From positions 1 to 64,000 of the forward strand of contig ML977026.1 of assembly GCA_010015675.1 (NCBI GenBank): a stretch of DNA of 64,000 bases, given 5' to 3'. Below, piece by piece: positions 1 through 10,604 of this stretch (its first letter is position 1; each line of letters starts with the position of its first letter). The translations under genes and the position numbers were made by a program. The notes beneath the pieces are model-generated. The model did not search any database. It had not been told where the DNA came from and was given only the letters and a program-made list of their open reading frames with translations. Origin of the DNA: Byssothecium circinans (Eukaryota > Ascomycota > Dothideomycetes > Pleosporales > Massarinaceae).

Positions 1-650
1 GAACGGTACTGAACCGTCCGGAACAGTCAAGTACTGTTCAGTCCAACAAAATCTAATATTTAGAGGGCTTTAGTTCTTTATTTTTAAGGGCCTCTACTAG
101 TCTTATAACTAGTAAAGATAAAAATAATAAATTAAGTAGATAAATAAATCTAATATAAAGAGCTAAGCTTAAGGAGCTAAAGATACTAAGTAGAATATAG
201 ATAGATTTATTAAGAAAAGAAAGTTCTCTTAAGCGTAAATCTATATATAAGAGAATTTAAAGATTACTTTAAAGCTAGTTTAGAAGACTTAGAGTCTAAA
301 GAGTAGTTTCTAAAGAACTAAGGCTTAGCCTATTATATTTATAGGTAATTTTTTACTACTTTTAGAGTAGTTATATTACTATTTTAAGCTAGCCTACTTA
401 TCTACCTTTTTACCTCCCTTTAGTACTCTCTACCTTCTACCTTTACTTTCTCCCCTACCTTTACTACGCTACTATCTTAAGTAAATACGCCTAGGAATAC
501 GCCTAAGAGAAAATCTTAGGTTTCCTAAGGTTTAGCTAATATAAATAAAAAAAATGTTGTAATCCTAGCTAGCTATAGCTTTAGCAAGGAAATAGCTTAG
601 TAATAAACACTAGTAAAATAAGGGTAAACACCCTAAAATAGGGAAATCAA
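1..650. mobile_element. AT-rich, RIP-like transposon remnant cut by the window edge
   Basis: The stretch is very rich in TA, TAG and TAA and keeps no reading frame, in sharp contrast with the GC-balanced DNA after about 700. The first 45 bases are GC-richer and contain repeated GTACTG/CAGTAC-like blocks, which could be the end of an inverted-repeat element, but only one end is visible. In Pezizomycotina such AT islands are usually repeats mutated by RIP. The family cannot be named, and the boundary near 650 is judged by base composition only. Confidence 0.5.
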
Positions 651-1566
651 GGTCATAGTAATGTACGGTGCATATTTAACTAGTACTTAGGAAACAGGCG
701 CAACTTCTCCTCCTATTATTCCCTTCTAGCGGAAGACGCTCATGTGCGCAGGCACTAGCATTATACATCAATACTATATCTTGAAATATTTACCTCTCGC
801 AGTCAACCTGAAATATCAAATAAGGTAATGTCCAGCGCATTGTGCCCAGCATTAGCGCGGTCCTATTCAACCTCTTATCATGCGCTGCAAACGCTTGCTA
901 TCGTTACATAATCAATGCCAGTCAATCCAACTTAGCGATACCTAGGGATTTGGAATGCGACCTCGTGACGCGTAAAATACTTGACTAAACAAGGTTAGTG
1001 AACTAGCTAAGCCACGCGTGGTTGAAAGAATTCCCGCACACTTTATACTCTCTCACCCAGTATCACCCACGATAACACGTCAACTACACTGCTTTTAAAT
1101 TTGTTAAAACATAGAATTGCGAAGCTAGGTCTACTATTTTATATGGGAGTAAGAATATATTAAAAAGGCTTGTTGTGTATGGCAAAAATATACGGTGAAG
1201 TTTTTTTGGTGTGCGGCGAATTCGAAATTGTTTCAATCACCGAGATGGGTCTATTTTGTTCCAGAACTCTGGAGTCATTTCGTGAACCAAGGCTGAGCAT
1301 CACCGCTAGCTCCTTTGATTCGTCCACACAGATCATCTTTGTAAGGTAAGGTAAAAGGGGTGGACTAGCCACCAAGGTTTCACTATACAAACCGCCGGTG
1401 CTTAAAGGCTTGCTGACCTGCATCTGAAGGGTTTATCTACCTTTGTAGGCCCCGCCCGTACGGCAGATTATAACTTTGTCATCCCCATTTCTTCTTCTTC
1501 TTCTTGAGATTGATATTTCCGTTGACATTTCCATCTCCCACATTCGCTTCTCGTATGATTCACATA
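651..1566. other. Intergenic, no gene seen
   Basis: Base composition returns to genome average. Short open stretches on both strands have no recognisable content. A CT-rich run (TTCTTCTTC type) just before 1510 looks like a fungal core promoter for the gene starting near 1567. Confidence 0.4.
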
Positions 1567-2384
1567 ATGCATTCCATTAAGCTCACTATACTTCTCGCTG
1601 CTGCGACATCGGCCCAGTCCGCCTCCCAGGCCACGCTTTTGAATCTCAATGGCTTTTTCTTCCCGTTCGAGACCCTCACGCTGAAAGGATCAGCTTCTGG
1701 CGCAACCACCTATACGAATGTCTGAAGACCAACCCTGCGTCTGCTCTTGCGACATCAGGTATGAACTCATTGCAAATGCGCGTTCCAATAGATAAGCTGA
1801 TATGAGCAGCTGCGACAAGCCAGGCTTCTGCCAGCAACGTCCAAATGACCCCAATCTCCAGGCCCACTGGTTCCGTCGCTCGCCGTCAAGAAACCAACTC
1901 CGCCGGCTTGACCACTTGCGAGCCCTATACCGTCATCCAAGGCCCTGAGACCTATCAATTCCAAATGACTGACCCCAAGCCCGGACAGTGGGTCATCGAC
2001 CAGAAGTGCAACTGGAAAGGCGACATTCAAAAGGCAGACCTTACCTGTTCTCTGGTACAGTCCGGAGCTGTTCCCAAGTCTCTCGACATGGAAGTGAACG
2101 AGAAGCTTACCATCCCTGCCTCCGACCTTATCACGGACTTGAGAACACCCTTCGTGGCTGTCGCCGTCGTCACTGGCAGTAGCGCCACGAGCAGTGGTTC
2201 TACTCTAGTTACTGCCAGCAGTTCTCCACCCTCTGCAAGCGGAAACACTTCTGCTGGCTTTTCTGGTGGCGCTTCTTCTTCGCCCGCTGTAAATAACTTT
2301 GCCGCTGCTGGCTCTCTCCCAATCGGTGCCATGGCTTTCTTTGTAGGTGCTGCTGGCGTCTTTGCAGTGGCGCTGGCGCTATAA
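1567..2384 (+). CDS. Secreted GPI-anchored-type protein with an apparent reading-frame break
   Basis: The ATG at 1567 (or 1555) opens a signal peptide (MHSIKLTILLAAATSAQS) and a short segment ending in ATTY, which stops at TGA 1724-1726. The adjacent frame is open across the same place and continues through a good intron, GTATGA 1759 to CAG 1809, into a long exon at 1810-2384. That exon codes for a Cys-containing domain, a Ser/Thr/Gly-rich linker and a hydrophobic C-terminus of about 20 residues, the layout of a GPI-anchor signal. The design matches fungal cell-surface proteins with a TTY...C core. No intron I can propose joins the signal peptide to the rest in frame. Either one base is missing near 1700-1722 by assembly error, or the gene is a recent pseudogene. 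The function is unknown. Confidence 0.6.
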
Positions 2385-2975
2385 ACCAAGGCCACATCCA
2401 TCGATCCGTCCTTCGCTTATTCATGTTGGGCCCTTTTCAAGATATAACACACTTTTAGTTTTTAAGCGTCACGTCATTTATGCTGCCCGCCTGGTTAAGA
2501 AGTCAGCATGATTTAATTACACTGAAGCCTTGAAAAAATAATTCTGGTGGTCTTCACGATTCTTTCCAATTGTTTCCCTCAGCCTATGGACGTCGTTTGT
2601 CGTTTCGCGCTAGTCTTTCACTCATCCACGGTATCCTCCAGTTTTCCTCATTCACTACGCCTCTTAGCGCCACACTGACCCCGTGAGCTGTAGGGCGTTT
2701 GATACGCTATCCTAACTAAAAGTCACTCCGCACAATCGACTTTCGTGCTGCTCCACATTCTACATTCACGTGTTGTGCTTTAACAACACCGCACAACTGC
2801 AATCCCCAACCTCCGTCTGCGCAACATCTGTTCAATAGCGCAATTCGACATCTCAAAATTGGTCTCCACAATTCTACAGCCCCCTCCTGGAAATTACTCG
2901 CTCAACTACGCCGAGTCGCACCCACTGGTTTGTCACAACTAAGAAGACTGCCTCGCTGCATTTGCAGGAGTGAAC
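2385..2975. other. Intergenic, promoter side of the coiled-coil gene
   Basis: This holds the 3' flank of the GPI-type gene and a CT-rich promoter for the gene at 2976. A CACGTG hexamer lies near 2768. Nothing else is recognised. Confidence 0.35.
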
Positions 2976-3824
2976 ATGACGTCAGGGCCGCCATCAAGTT
3001 TGATCTCCAGCAAACCAAATACTGCCCTACCGGTGTCATATACGCCTTCTACCGGCGCAAAATTCGACATCCAGTCTAGAGTTGAGCTTTCCCCAGTCGA
3101 AGTCCAACTCGCCCAGCTTCGCGCAGAGCGCGACCATTGGCACAGCAAAGCCATCCGGCAGCGAGACGAGATCCACGCCCTCAAGTTCGAAGTCGCCAAG
3201 CAATCCCGCACCATCACACGTCTCCTCCCCGGTTCCTCGAAGCGCTCCCTTGAGGTTGAAGAGGCCTACGTCACCAAAGCACAAGAGTTAGCGACGCAGA
3301 ACAGAATCCTCACCTGCGAGAATGCCATCCTCAAGTTCCACAACAAGGACTACAACCACGACCTCGCCGAAGAGAACAAGAAACTCACTCGCGAGAATGT
3401 GCGTCTCGGGTCCAGGAAACAAGGGCTAACTGTCGACCTCGCGAGAGCAGAGCGCACTATCCAGCAGCTCAAGAAGAGCGATCGCGCAAAGGGCAAAATC
3501 GTTAAGCGGGACTTGCTGCTCAAGGCCGTGATCAATACGCATATGCGTGGGTGCGGCGGGCAGAAGGGAAAGGAGGATATGTTGATGGAGGCGTTGGCAC
3601 TCGCTGTTGAGAGGGTTGAAGAGTTGGAGGTTGCGGGTGAGGAATTTCTTGATGCGCTTGATGATATGGATGATATGGATAGCGAGCTGGGAGATGGTGA
3701 TGGTGATGGTGAGGATGAGGATGAGCGCCCGGGGCTGCTGGGGGCCGAACTACGGTTTAGGGGAGTGATTGAGGACGATGCGTTCCGGGATCAGAAGACG
3801 CTTTGGGGTGATTTACTGGATTGA
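2976..3824 (+). CDS. Hypothetical coiled-coil protein with acidic tail
   Basis: A single-exon gene of 282 residues from ATG 2976, a few codons inside the open frame. Residues 1-40 are Ser/Pro-rich. Residues about 45-175 are rich in Glu, Lys, Arg, Leu and Gln with heptad-like spacing, so a long coiled coil is likely. A basic segment (KKSDRAKGKIVKRD) follows, and near residue 230 comes an Asp/Glu/Gly-rich acidic run (DDMDDMDSELGDGDGDGEDE), encoded by a GAT-rich repeat near 3660-3720. There is no signal peptide or membrane segment, so a cytosolic or nuclear protein is expected. I do not recognise the family; a scaffold or filament-like role is only a guess. Codon use and the even open frame support a real gene. 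Confidence 0.75.
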   Translation: MTSGPPSSLISSKPNTALPVSYTPSTGAKFDIQSRVELSPVEVQLAQLRAERDHWHSKAIRQRDEIHALKFEVAKQSRTITRLLPGSSKRSLEVEEAYVTKAQELATQNRILTCENAILKFHNKDYNHDLAEENKKLTRENVRLGSRKQGLTVDLARAERTIQQLKKSDRAKGKIVKRDLLLKAVINTHMRGCGGQKGKEDMLMEALALAVERVEELEVAGEEFLDALDDMDDMDSELGDGDGDGEDEDERPGLLGAELRFRGVIEDDAFRDQKTLWGDLLD

Positions 3825-4555
3825 CGATGGAATGATGGGGTTTCGTGAGGTTGAAAATCCTGGATACATGATTACACTTCCGAACCTAGGTTTGCGACTT
3901 GGCTAGTGGCACTCAACACTGGAACGTTCTAGGAAAGGCGGTAACGCGCGCTTCAGCGACATGCCATGAGGTTTCGGGTTTCATGGTATAGTGTATGACG
4001 CTTTGTTAAGCATGAGTCGCGTATCAAGCTCGAGAGGTGTCTTGCAAACGCCAGATCATGGTCTTGGGTCAATATCATTCAAGGCTTTCTCCCATACAAG
4101 GGTAATATTCATGATTTATCGTCTCTCTTATGTGAAGACACAGTAGACTGGTCACCACTGTTGTGAATTCAGTGTAAATTTGTGTACCCTCCATGTGCTT
4201 GAAGGACTCGAGAAACACAAATAAAAGTCCACGGACATCAGAAGTGGTTGTTAACAAATAAACATCTCATTGCCGCCCATGTCATAGGCGTGGTCAATAT
4301 CGCATTTTCTTCAAATTCGAGACTACTTGCCTAATATCGGATGACAATCAGGGGATTGCATCAGCCTCTATTCAGGGATGATATACACACACGACAGCCT
4401 TGATGCTGCGACGAAGACCTCCAACAAAGGAAAAGTCACATCCAAAAAGATGAGAGGGAATGATGCAAACAATCAATCCGTTACTCCGCTGTCTTATACT
4501 CTTTAGCCGCTTCATTTCAGCTGAAGCAGATAACCGATGTCAGTGCTTCAGCGGC
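3825..4555. other. Convergent intergenic region, nothing recognised
   Basis: It lies between the 3' ends of the coiled-coil gene and the gene on the minus strand ending at 4556. It is AT-leaning with only short chance frames, consistent with two 3' untranslated regions. Confidence 0.35.
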
Positions 4556-5961
4556 TCAACGCTTATCCCCATCGTAGTTCTCAACCCTCCCCTTCTTAGA
4601 TCTAAGACGGCGAACAAGAGTCTTCTTGCGTGCTCCACCGGAAGTGATCTCGTTGGTAGCGCTTGGCTGCGCTTGTTTGCCTGCGGAGGCCACCATTGAT
4701 GACGCAAACTTTGAGAAAAAACTCGATCGCACATAAGGGCCGACCTTTGGCTCACAGTCTGTGGTATCTTGAGAAATACGAGCGCCAAGGCCGCCAACTT
4801 GGCCAATCGAAGTACCGGGGAGGTAGTTACGAAAGACGAGTTGCTCTCCCTGCAAAGGATGAAATGGAAAGAGTCCGGGAGGGGACGAGGGACGCGGATC
4901 GTTGCTGACATAGAAGAAGCCACTATCTGAGAGTGAACGAGCCTGAGAGGTTCCGGCAGTAGCGAAGGTTCCTCCTTCTACCACCTGGCTTGAGTCACTA
5001 AAGGATTCGTTTCCAGTATAAGTAGCCCTGGGTGAGCCGAAGAAACTACTAGGGAGCGAAGTAGTGGGAGAATTAGACGGTAATCGGAGCCCTGATATGC
5101 GGCGCTGCTTCGGCTGCGCGAGCTGGGTCGAAATATCAAGACAACTATCTTGCGTAGGAGCAGCCTGAGTTGGTTCTGAGTCTGCTAGCAGATCTTGGGC
5201 CTTTGGGGGTTGGCGAGATCGAGTCGAATTCTGGCACGCCAAAAGAACTTGCGCCTTGGTGTGTCGGTCTGCGGCCAAACTACCACTCTGAGTGGGAGCA
5301 GCTTTAGCCGAGAAACGGTTTTCAAAACGTTCCTTGCGCATGTTAGGCTGTGTGCTAGACCGATTGTTGTCCTGAACGTAGCAAGCCTCATAGTCTTGTC
5401 CAGTGGGAAACAGACCCTGACGTGCAGGTTGTTGCGATGAGGGCGGAATACGCTGATCGGCGTGTTGGACTTTAAATGCGGAGAGTGACGGGAGTGTGCC
5501 TTCGCGATTTGCAGGAGGTCGGACTGAGTTTTGGTCATCCGTGTTCGGGACTGTGTACATGCCGAAAAGCTCCCACAGCGCTTCCTCAAGTTCAACCCAA
5601 ACAGGCTGGTTGTGCGCATACTTCTTCTTCATCTCGTCAAACAGGGCCTTATAGAGAGCGGTGTAGCGTTTTCGGGTCTTAGCGTGGGCGGACTTCTCAG
5701 CTTCGAGAGCCTTGGTGGTATCGGCCTGCTTCCTATCGAACTGCTTCAAGAGCTGTATAACCTATGGCATGTTAGTGTTGGCTCTCGAGCGACCTTCCCG
5801 GTGGCGGCGCATACCTTCTGGATATCGGAAGTAGAACGAGGAGCTCCTCCAAGTTGAGCTGTGTCGAGCGCGCCTTCTCTAAAGTGCGACATGCTGATTG
5901 GGGAGAAATTGGATTGTGGGGTGGTGGTAAATGGACGTGCCGCTGTAGCAGGTCTCGACAT
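4556..5961 (-). CDS. Hypothetical 450-residue protein with N-terminal coiled coil
   Basis: Two exons on the minus strand: 5961-5815 (49 codons) and 5761-4556, joined in phase 0 across a 53-base intron (GTATGC...CATAG). Residues about 48-100 (from VIQLLKQFDRKQ to LEEALWELFGMY) are charged and helical, probably a coiled coil. The remaining 350 residues are rich in Ser, Gln, Pro and Thr and look disordered. The C-terminus is very basic (ARKKTLVRRLRSKKGR), possibly a nuclear localisation or nucleic-acid-binding tail. There is no signal peptide. I do not recognise the family. The conserved-looking part is short and N-terminal, as in scaffold or chromatin-associated adaptor proteins, but that is inference. 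Confidence 0.75.
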
Positions 5962-6368
5962 TAGAATTTAGCGGTGACGTGGAGGGCAGTTGCGCTAAAA
6001 TTGAAGGCTGTGCAATTTTATAGCGCCCCAAATGCAAACGGAACTTTCAAAATTAAAATCATTCAATTGACGTCATTTGGCTTGCGTAAAAACGTTGAGG
6101 TCACATGTCAAGTCCCGTTATGGAAGAGCAAGACACATTTTACTTTTAATAGGTAATTAAGCTCTGGAAAACGCCTCTAATATAATGCTGTAATAGGGGC
6201 ATGCATCTAACTCCAACTTCATTTTTGTACGCACATTTTATTGGTTAATCCTCTCAGTAATTCCCTTGGGTCGCATAGTTTTCTATTTCGTTTTTGAAAA
6301 CTTTCCCAAATTATTGGACATACAGCTCTTTCTGGGACTATAAATGCATTTTATAAGGTATTTACAGC
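5962..6368. other. Intergenic, AT-rich promoter region
   Basis: It separates the gene starting at 5961 (minus strand) from the decayed paralogue at 6369. It is AT-rich and holds the TGACGTCA octamer listed separately. The bases just before 6369 (ATTTACAG) resemble a splice acceptor, so the relic may once have had an upstream exon. Confidence 0.35.
6068..6075. promoter_or_regulatory. TGACGTCA palindrome (CRE/ATF-type site)
   Basis: A perfect 8-base palindrome 107 bases upstream of the ATG at 5961. This is the consensus for bZIP factors of the ATF/CREB class. Position and perfection make it plausible, but an 8-mer can occur by chance. Confidence 0.3.
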
Positions 6369-6797
6369 ATGTTCGCTGCCCTTCGAGGCGGCTTCGACGA
6401 TATATTTGGCCTTGAACTATGTGCGACGCAATTCAGCCAGTCACCTACGCCTGTGTCAAGTGAACACTTAACTACGATCCGTGCGATTGGATCGCTGTTT
6501 GTACAGCACTACGTTCCCGTAGTTACCGCACTGATCTGCATACAACCACGTACTTGGCTAAGACTAGCACCGGATGGTAAAGCAGGTACAAGCGCAGACA
6601 ATCTCGACGCAGTCTTTAGGGGTTTTTGAATCTTCGACATGCCTGCTGGACTTCATTCAGTGACCTGGCTCATGAGCCCAGACATGACTTAGACTGAGGG
6701 CTTCGAAGATATGCGACAGTATATTAATTTGCTTCGCGCAATGGTTAAGAATGCAGATGCTCTCTCGTCCAATGTAGAGCGAAAGAGGAAAAGTTAG
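6369..6797 (+). pseudogene. Decayed paralogue of the gene at 7480-8559
   Basis: One continuous frame, broken by TGA at 6627 and by a TAG near 6690, encodes three blocks that match the intact neighbour in order. IRAIGSLF..VPVVTALICIQPR corresponds to IRQLGPLF..LPVMAALICLQPR. LDAVFRGF corresponds to VEYVLEGL. EGFEDMRQYINLLRAMV corresponds to GGRFPDVELWIDLLYAMV. The frame is kept through both stops, so the damage is by base change, not by insertion or deletion; both stops could come from C-to-T changes (CGA, CAG). The N-terminal half is missing. A separate very short gene is unlikely given the alignment. Confidence 0.7.
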
Positions 6798-7479
6798 GCA
6801 GCAAGAATCTTTGCAATCGTGTGCTGACGAGGGAAGGCATCGCAAGAAGATAAAGCCAGTGGGATTCTACAATATACGAAACTAGGTAGTGATTTTGTAG
6901 TGCAGGCGCTAATCTGAACTATCGAATTGCATGTCCGATCATTCGGAGCTAGGTATCTGTGATAATCCTAAAGCCACCACTTCGCACCCGCTGAGCGTTG
7001 GAACTTGAAAATGCACATCTCTTCCCTGTCGGCTCCTCGTTGCCGGTGTGTACTGGAAGTCCGTATGGAACCCCGAAATTTCCAAAACACAAGAGCTCAC
7101 TCACATGTGATTGCATTGAAAGCATGGTCCTTTAACGGTCTCGATCTGGCCTGGGCAGTGGCAGAAGGATGTAATCTTATCTCGTTAAGTCGGTTGGTCT
7201 GGTTCACTTACTAGTGGACCAAACACCTGAGGCATTGATGAGTAAAAGGTTCACTCTCATCCATCCTGTCGAATCAATGATGTCAACACAAGCATCCCCA
7301 TGTTTTCAGGCCAATCGCAATGTTCAATATGGAATAAAACCTGAAAGTCTTACCTTTGGTTTGATGCGCTCACCAAATTTCCCGGATCAAAGTTTTTCAT
7401 GTGCAGCCACCCTTTTAAAGGCCCGCAAGCCCTCGGAGATTCCTCACCTTCATCCCAACTTCCACCCAACGCACACAAT
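6798..7479. other. Intergenic, nothing recognised
   Basis: It lies between the relic and the start of the intact paralogue. Open stretches at 7005-7214 and 7214-7576 have no coding character and the second overlaps exon 1 of the real gene in another frame. Confidence 0.35.
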
Positions 7480-8559
7480 ATGGCGGAGACCTATCCCCCA
7501 CACATGGCAGAACCTAAAGTCCCTTGGGTTCGACGAACCACAAGTACGATTCTTCCAAAAGAGTGAATTCCCTTGACTGAATTGTATCGGACTAACATCT
7601 ATACAGAGCTGAGGGAGAATGTGCCCCGATATCTCTTCCGTTGCTTGACTTGCTCCAGCGATTCAGGATCATTCTTGTCCACCCCTGCAATCACAGCCTT
7701 ACGCGACCATCACACTAGCTTAGGAGCCGAAACGTCGCCTCTGGAGTTGAGCTCGTGGTCGTCGTCGCTGCAGTCAGTCCTCTGCCACGCCGAGGCTACG
7801 GTCCGAAAGAAGGAAGTCTATGTATACATCGCCGTCATGGACACCATGGAACTGGAAGGAGAGGTATCGGTCTGGCAGAGCCAATCGTTCGAAATGTCCA
7901 ATCAGCAGGTCGCGACGCATGAATATTTCGCTCATGGCCAACTCACCTGGACGGGTTTTGCCGCCGTGCCATTTGATTACCTCGTCATCCACGGCTTGTA
8001 CGGCCTCTTCCCTGAGCTCAAAACCTACGGGGGTTCTTACCTTGACCTCCACTTGCGGAAGAAGCTGTACACTAAGAAAGGAAAGATGCCGTCGATGAAG
8101 GACTTGAACGCCATTCGCCAGCTCGGACCTCTTTTTGGACAGCTTGCTCTACCTGTCATGGCCGCTCTTATCTGTCTCCAGCCGCGCCCATGGGGATCAC
8201 GTGCAAGCAGCAACCGGTGGTGGAAGTCAAACAAGACACTGTTCTCGCACCACCAAAAGCGGGGAGAGGTGACTACATCTCAGGTTGAATACGTCTTGGA
8301 GGGCCTGCGTGGCCCAAGTGTGACGGAGCAGCGGCAGTCGCAAGAATGGGTGAGGGCAACTGATGTGGACGTCATTCATGCCAACCACCTGGATGGCGGT
8401 CGCTTTCCGGATGTCGAGTTATGGATTGACCTCCTTTATGCCATGGTGACGTATACGGTGCAAGCCGAGCAGCATCCACTGCCAGCGAGAAACGTCCGAC
8501 CGGGAGGAAAGAGGATGAAGGCCGGACAGAAGGTGTTGCACTGGCTGAGCTGCTCCTAG
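7480..8559 (+). CDS. Fungal protein of unknown function, possibly DUF7587-like
   Basis: Two exons, 7480-7543 and 7607-8559, give 338 residues. The 63-base intron has GTACGA, a CTAAC branch point and TACAG. Visible blocks are RYLFRC near the N-terminus, SSWSSSLQSVL, a strand-like YVYIAVMDT, and HEYFAHG. A hydrophobic helix follows (LPVMAALICLQPRPW), then FPDVELWIDLLYAMV near the end. The order resembles a family of fungal proteins carrying a DUF7587-type fold, recalled from memory and not checked. There is no signal peptide; the central hydrophobic segment is too short and isolated to call a membrane protein. A decayed copy lies 0.7 kb upstream in the same orientation, so the locus arose by local duplication. 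The biochemical function is unknown. Confidence 0.7.
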
Positions 8560-9592
8560 AAGAGGGAAAGAGGCCACGGTAAGTTAGACATCCGAGCCCT
8601 GGTATGCCAGTCATCGATCTCAGCTCATGAGAAAACCTCAGAAGTCCATTTTCTGTACGTACGAGGCACTGGTTTACAAAATGCTTTGTTGAAGATTGTG
8701 TGACCGCAAGGGACTGGATGCACGGTAAATAATGGCTTGTCGTTAATACTATAATGTTTATTGAACTCCTTCGCCTTCATCTCACATCTGCTACTTGCGA
8801 ACCAGTGACTTCTTGCAAAGCCTTGGAAGCTATATCGTTCCACATGCAGGTAACGAGACCTTTATTGACCTTGGATCCGTTCTATGGACAGTTCTTTTTT
8901 ACCCTTTTCTCTTGATTCTTGCCATGAAAATCTATTTCTTCTAAAGCATTTGTCGAATTAAAGTCGGGTAGTTGAGTGCGTTCGACCTTGTGAATACCTG
9001 TGGCGGCGGACCAGAGGTGCGCATACGTCAGACCAAGATGCGCATAGATCAGCACGATACTTTGCCGCCTTGGGAATTCTTTACTCTGTTCAACGACCAA
9101 CACTGACTTATTATTCTCCACAACAACGCCTGATTAACCTAAAATCTGTCCTGTATATGAAGACAAGAAAAGAATATTCACTTTACTAACTTGTGCATAG
9201 TAGCCTATCCAAGCATCCTCCAGATGCTCACAGTCCTTTCCCCGCATCGATTCATCTATTTCATTCCCCTGGATGAATGGTCAATATCCGTTCACCTGCG
9301 GGAGAAGCTTGATCATTTAGAGTTTCATCATGATGCCGATAGACACTGGTCAACCATCGTGTATCGGTAGTGCAGAACGCCCCACATCCGTCGATATACT
9401 GATAATGCAAGGAGAAGATTGGCTGGAATTTGAAGATAATAACTGGACAGGGCACCCATGAAATGAACCCATATATACGAGAGTGTAGATCAGTTGCTTC
9501 TATATCCACCATACCTTGGAATCGCAACACATATAAGCTATCACAAACTAGACCGTCCCACCCACCTCGACACCTCCCCATCATACATCACC
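8560..9592. other. Intergenic, about 1 kb, no gene seen
   Basis: Short frames on both strands lack recognisable content. The last 130 bases are the promoter and CT/CA-rich leader of the gene starting at 9593. Confidence 0.4.
9472..9477 (+). promoter_or_regulatory. Possible TATA box of the DUF8021-type gene
   Basis: TATATA about 120 bases before the ATG at 9593, followed by a C/A-rich leader (CACCTCCCCATCATACATCACC) typical of highly expressed fungal secreted-protein genes. Confidence 0.35.
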
Positions 9593-10396
9593 ATGCATCT
9601 CCCCACCCTCCCCCTCCTCGCCGCCCTCACGGCAACCGCCTCTGCAGCCTGTACCCGAGACATCCTCGTAGCCGCAACAACCGACCTCTACACGTCGCAG
9701 ACCTCCGGTAAAATAAGCGGCACCTCCTTCGCCGACACGATCAAATACACAGAAAACCGCAAAACCCTCGACATCAAAAGCTCCATCCTCTCGCAAGCCC
9801 TGACCATAAACCACAACCGCAGCCAACACGACGTGGTCGCCTGCGCCGCCTTCAGCGAATACATCGTCACCAACACGGCGAAACCGTACGTCATCGCGAC
9901 GCAGATCCGCCTCGACAATGCCACCAACAAAGTCAACCAGATCGATAACATCATGACCACAAAGGGCGACTGGCTCTTCAACGTCACGGGTACGTACTAC
10001 TGGGCGTCTCGCGAGAAATGGGACCTCATACCCGCGGAGAAGCGCGACACGCGCGAGGTCCTCAAGGCCGCTGCGGACGCCTACTGCGATATCTTCAGCG
10101 ACAAGAGCGTCAAGGTCCCCTGGGGGACGCCGTGCGCGAGACTCGAGGGCGGCGCGTATACGGGGAAGGGGCAGGCGACGGATAAGTGTGATGTGGGGAT
10201 TCCGAGCGGGGTCAAGTTGGTTAATAGGCAGTATGTTATTGACGAGGAGTATGGGACTGTGGATGTGCATATGGATTTTGGGGGCACGGCGGGGAGTGGT
10301 GGCGGGTTGCCGGATAGTCATGAATTTCGGATTGAGGGGGGGAAGTTGAGGTATGTGCATACGCTGACTAGCTGTGGAGGCAGGAGTTGTATGTAG
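9593..10396 (+). CDS. Secreted DUF8021-type protein
   Basis: A single-exon gene of 267 residues. ATG 9593 is chosen over upstream in-frame codons because it opens a clean signal peptide (MHLPTLPLLAALTATASAA). The mature part starts ACTRDIL. It has blocks I recall from fungal DUF8021 proteins: KTLDIKSSILSQAL, HNRSQHDVVACA, GDWLFNVTGTYYWASREKWD, DAYCDIFSDKSVKVPWGTPCARLEGGAYTG and LRYVHTLT. Several Cys and N-glycosylation sites (NNATN, NVT) fit an extracellular protein. The fold is probably SnoaL/NTF2-like, but the function of this family is not established. The coding strand shows strong C bias at third positions in its first half, as in highly expressed genes. Confidence 0.85.
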   Translation: MHLPTLPLLAALTATASAACTRDILVAATTDLYTSQTSGKISGTSFADTIKYTENRKTLDIKSSILSQALTINHNRSQHDVVACAAFSEYIVTNTAKPYVIATQIRLDNATNKVNQIDNIMTTKGDWLFNVTGTYYWASREKWDLIPAEKRDTREVLKAAADAYCDIFSDKSVKVPWGTPCARLEGGAYTGKGQATDKCDVGIPSGVKLVNRQYVIDEEYGTVDVHMDFGGTAGSGGGLPDSHEFRIEGGKLRYVHTLTSCGGRSCM

Positions 10397-10604
10397 AGGG
10401 AGGGGGAGGAGGCAGGGAGGGAGGTAAGTAGAGAAGATGCTGTGTATATATGGGATGAAATTGAAACTATTTGGCAAGTATCACATTTTACATCGAGTAA
10501 ACTCCTCTAAAAGAAATGGTTACGTCATTCCTCGCTTGTGCACGGCTGTACTAGGTAACTACGTATACATACCTTCATTCCTCTACCCTTTCCACAGGCT
10601 CACC

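Noticed and set aside
1160..1423. 87-codon minus-strand frame
   Set aside because: No recognisable content and no neighbouring exon; chance frame in intergenic DNA.
9581..10477. 298-codon open frame on the minus strand
   Set aside because: It is antisense to the DUF8021-type gene and created by its C-rich third positions; no signal peptide or family content.
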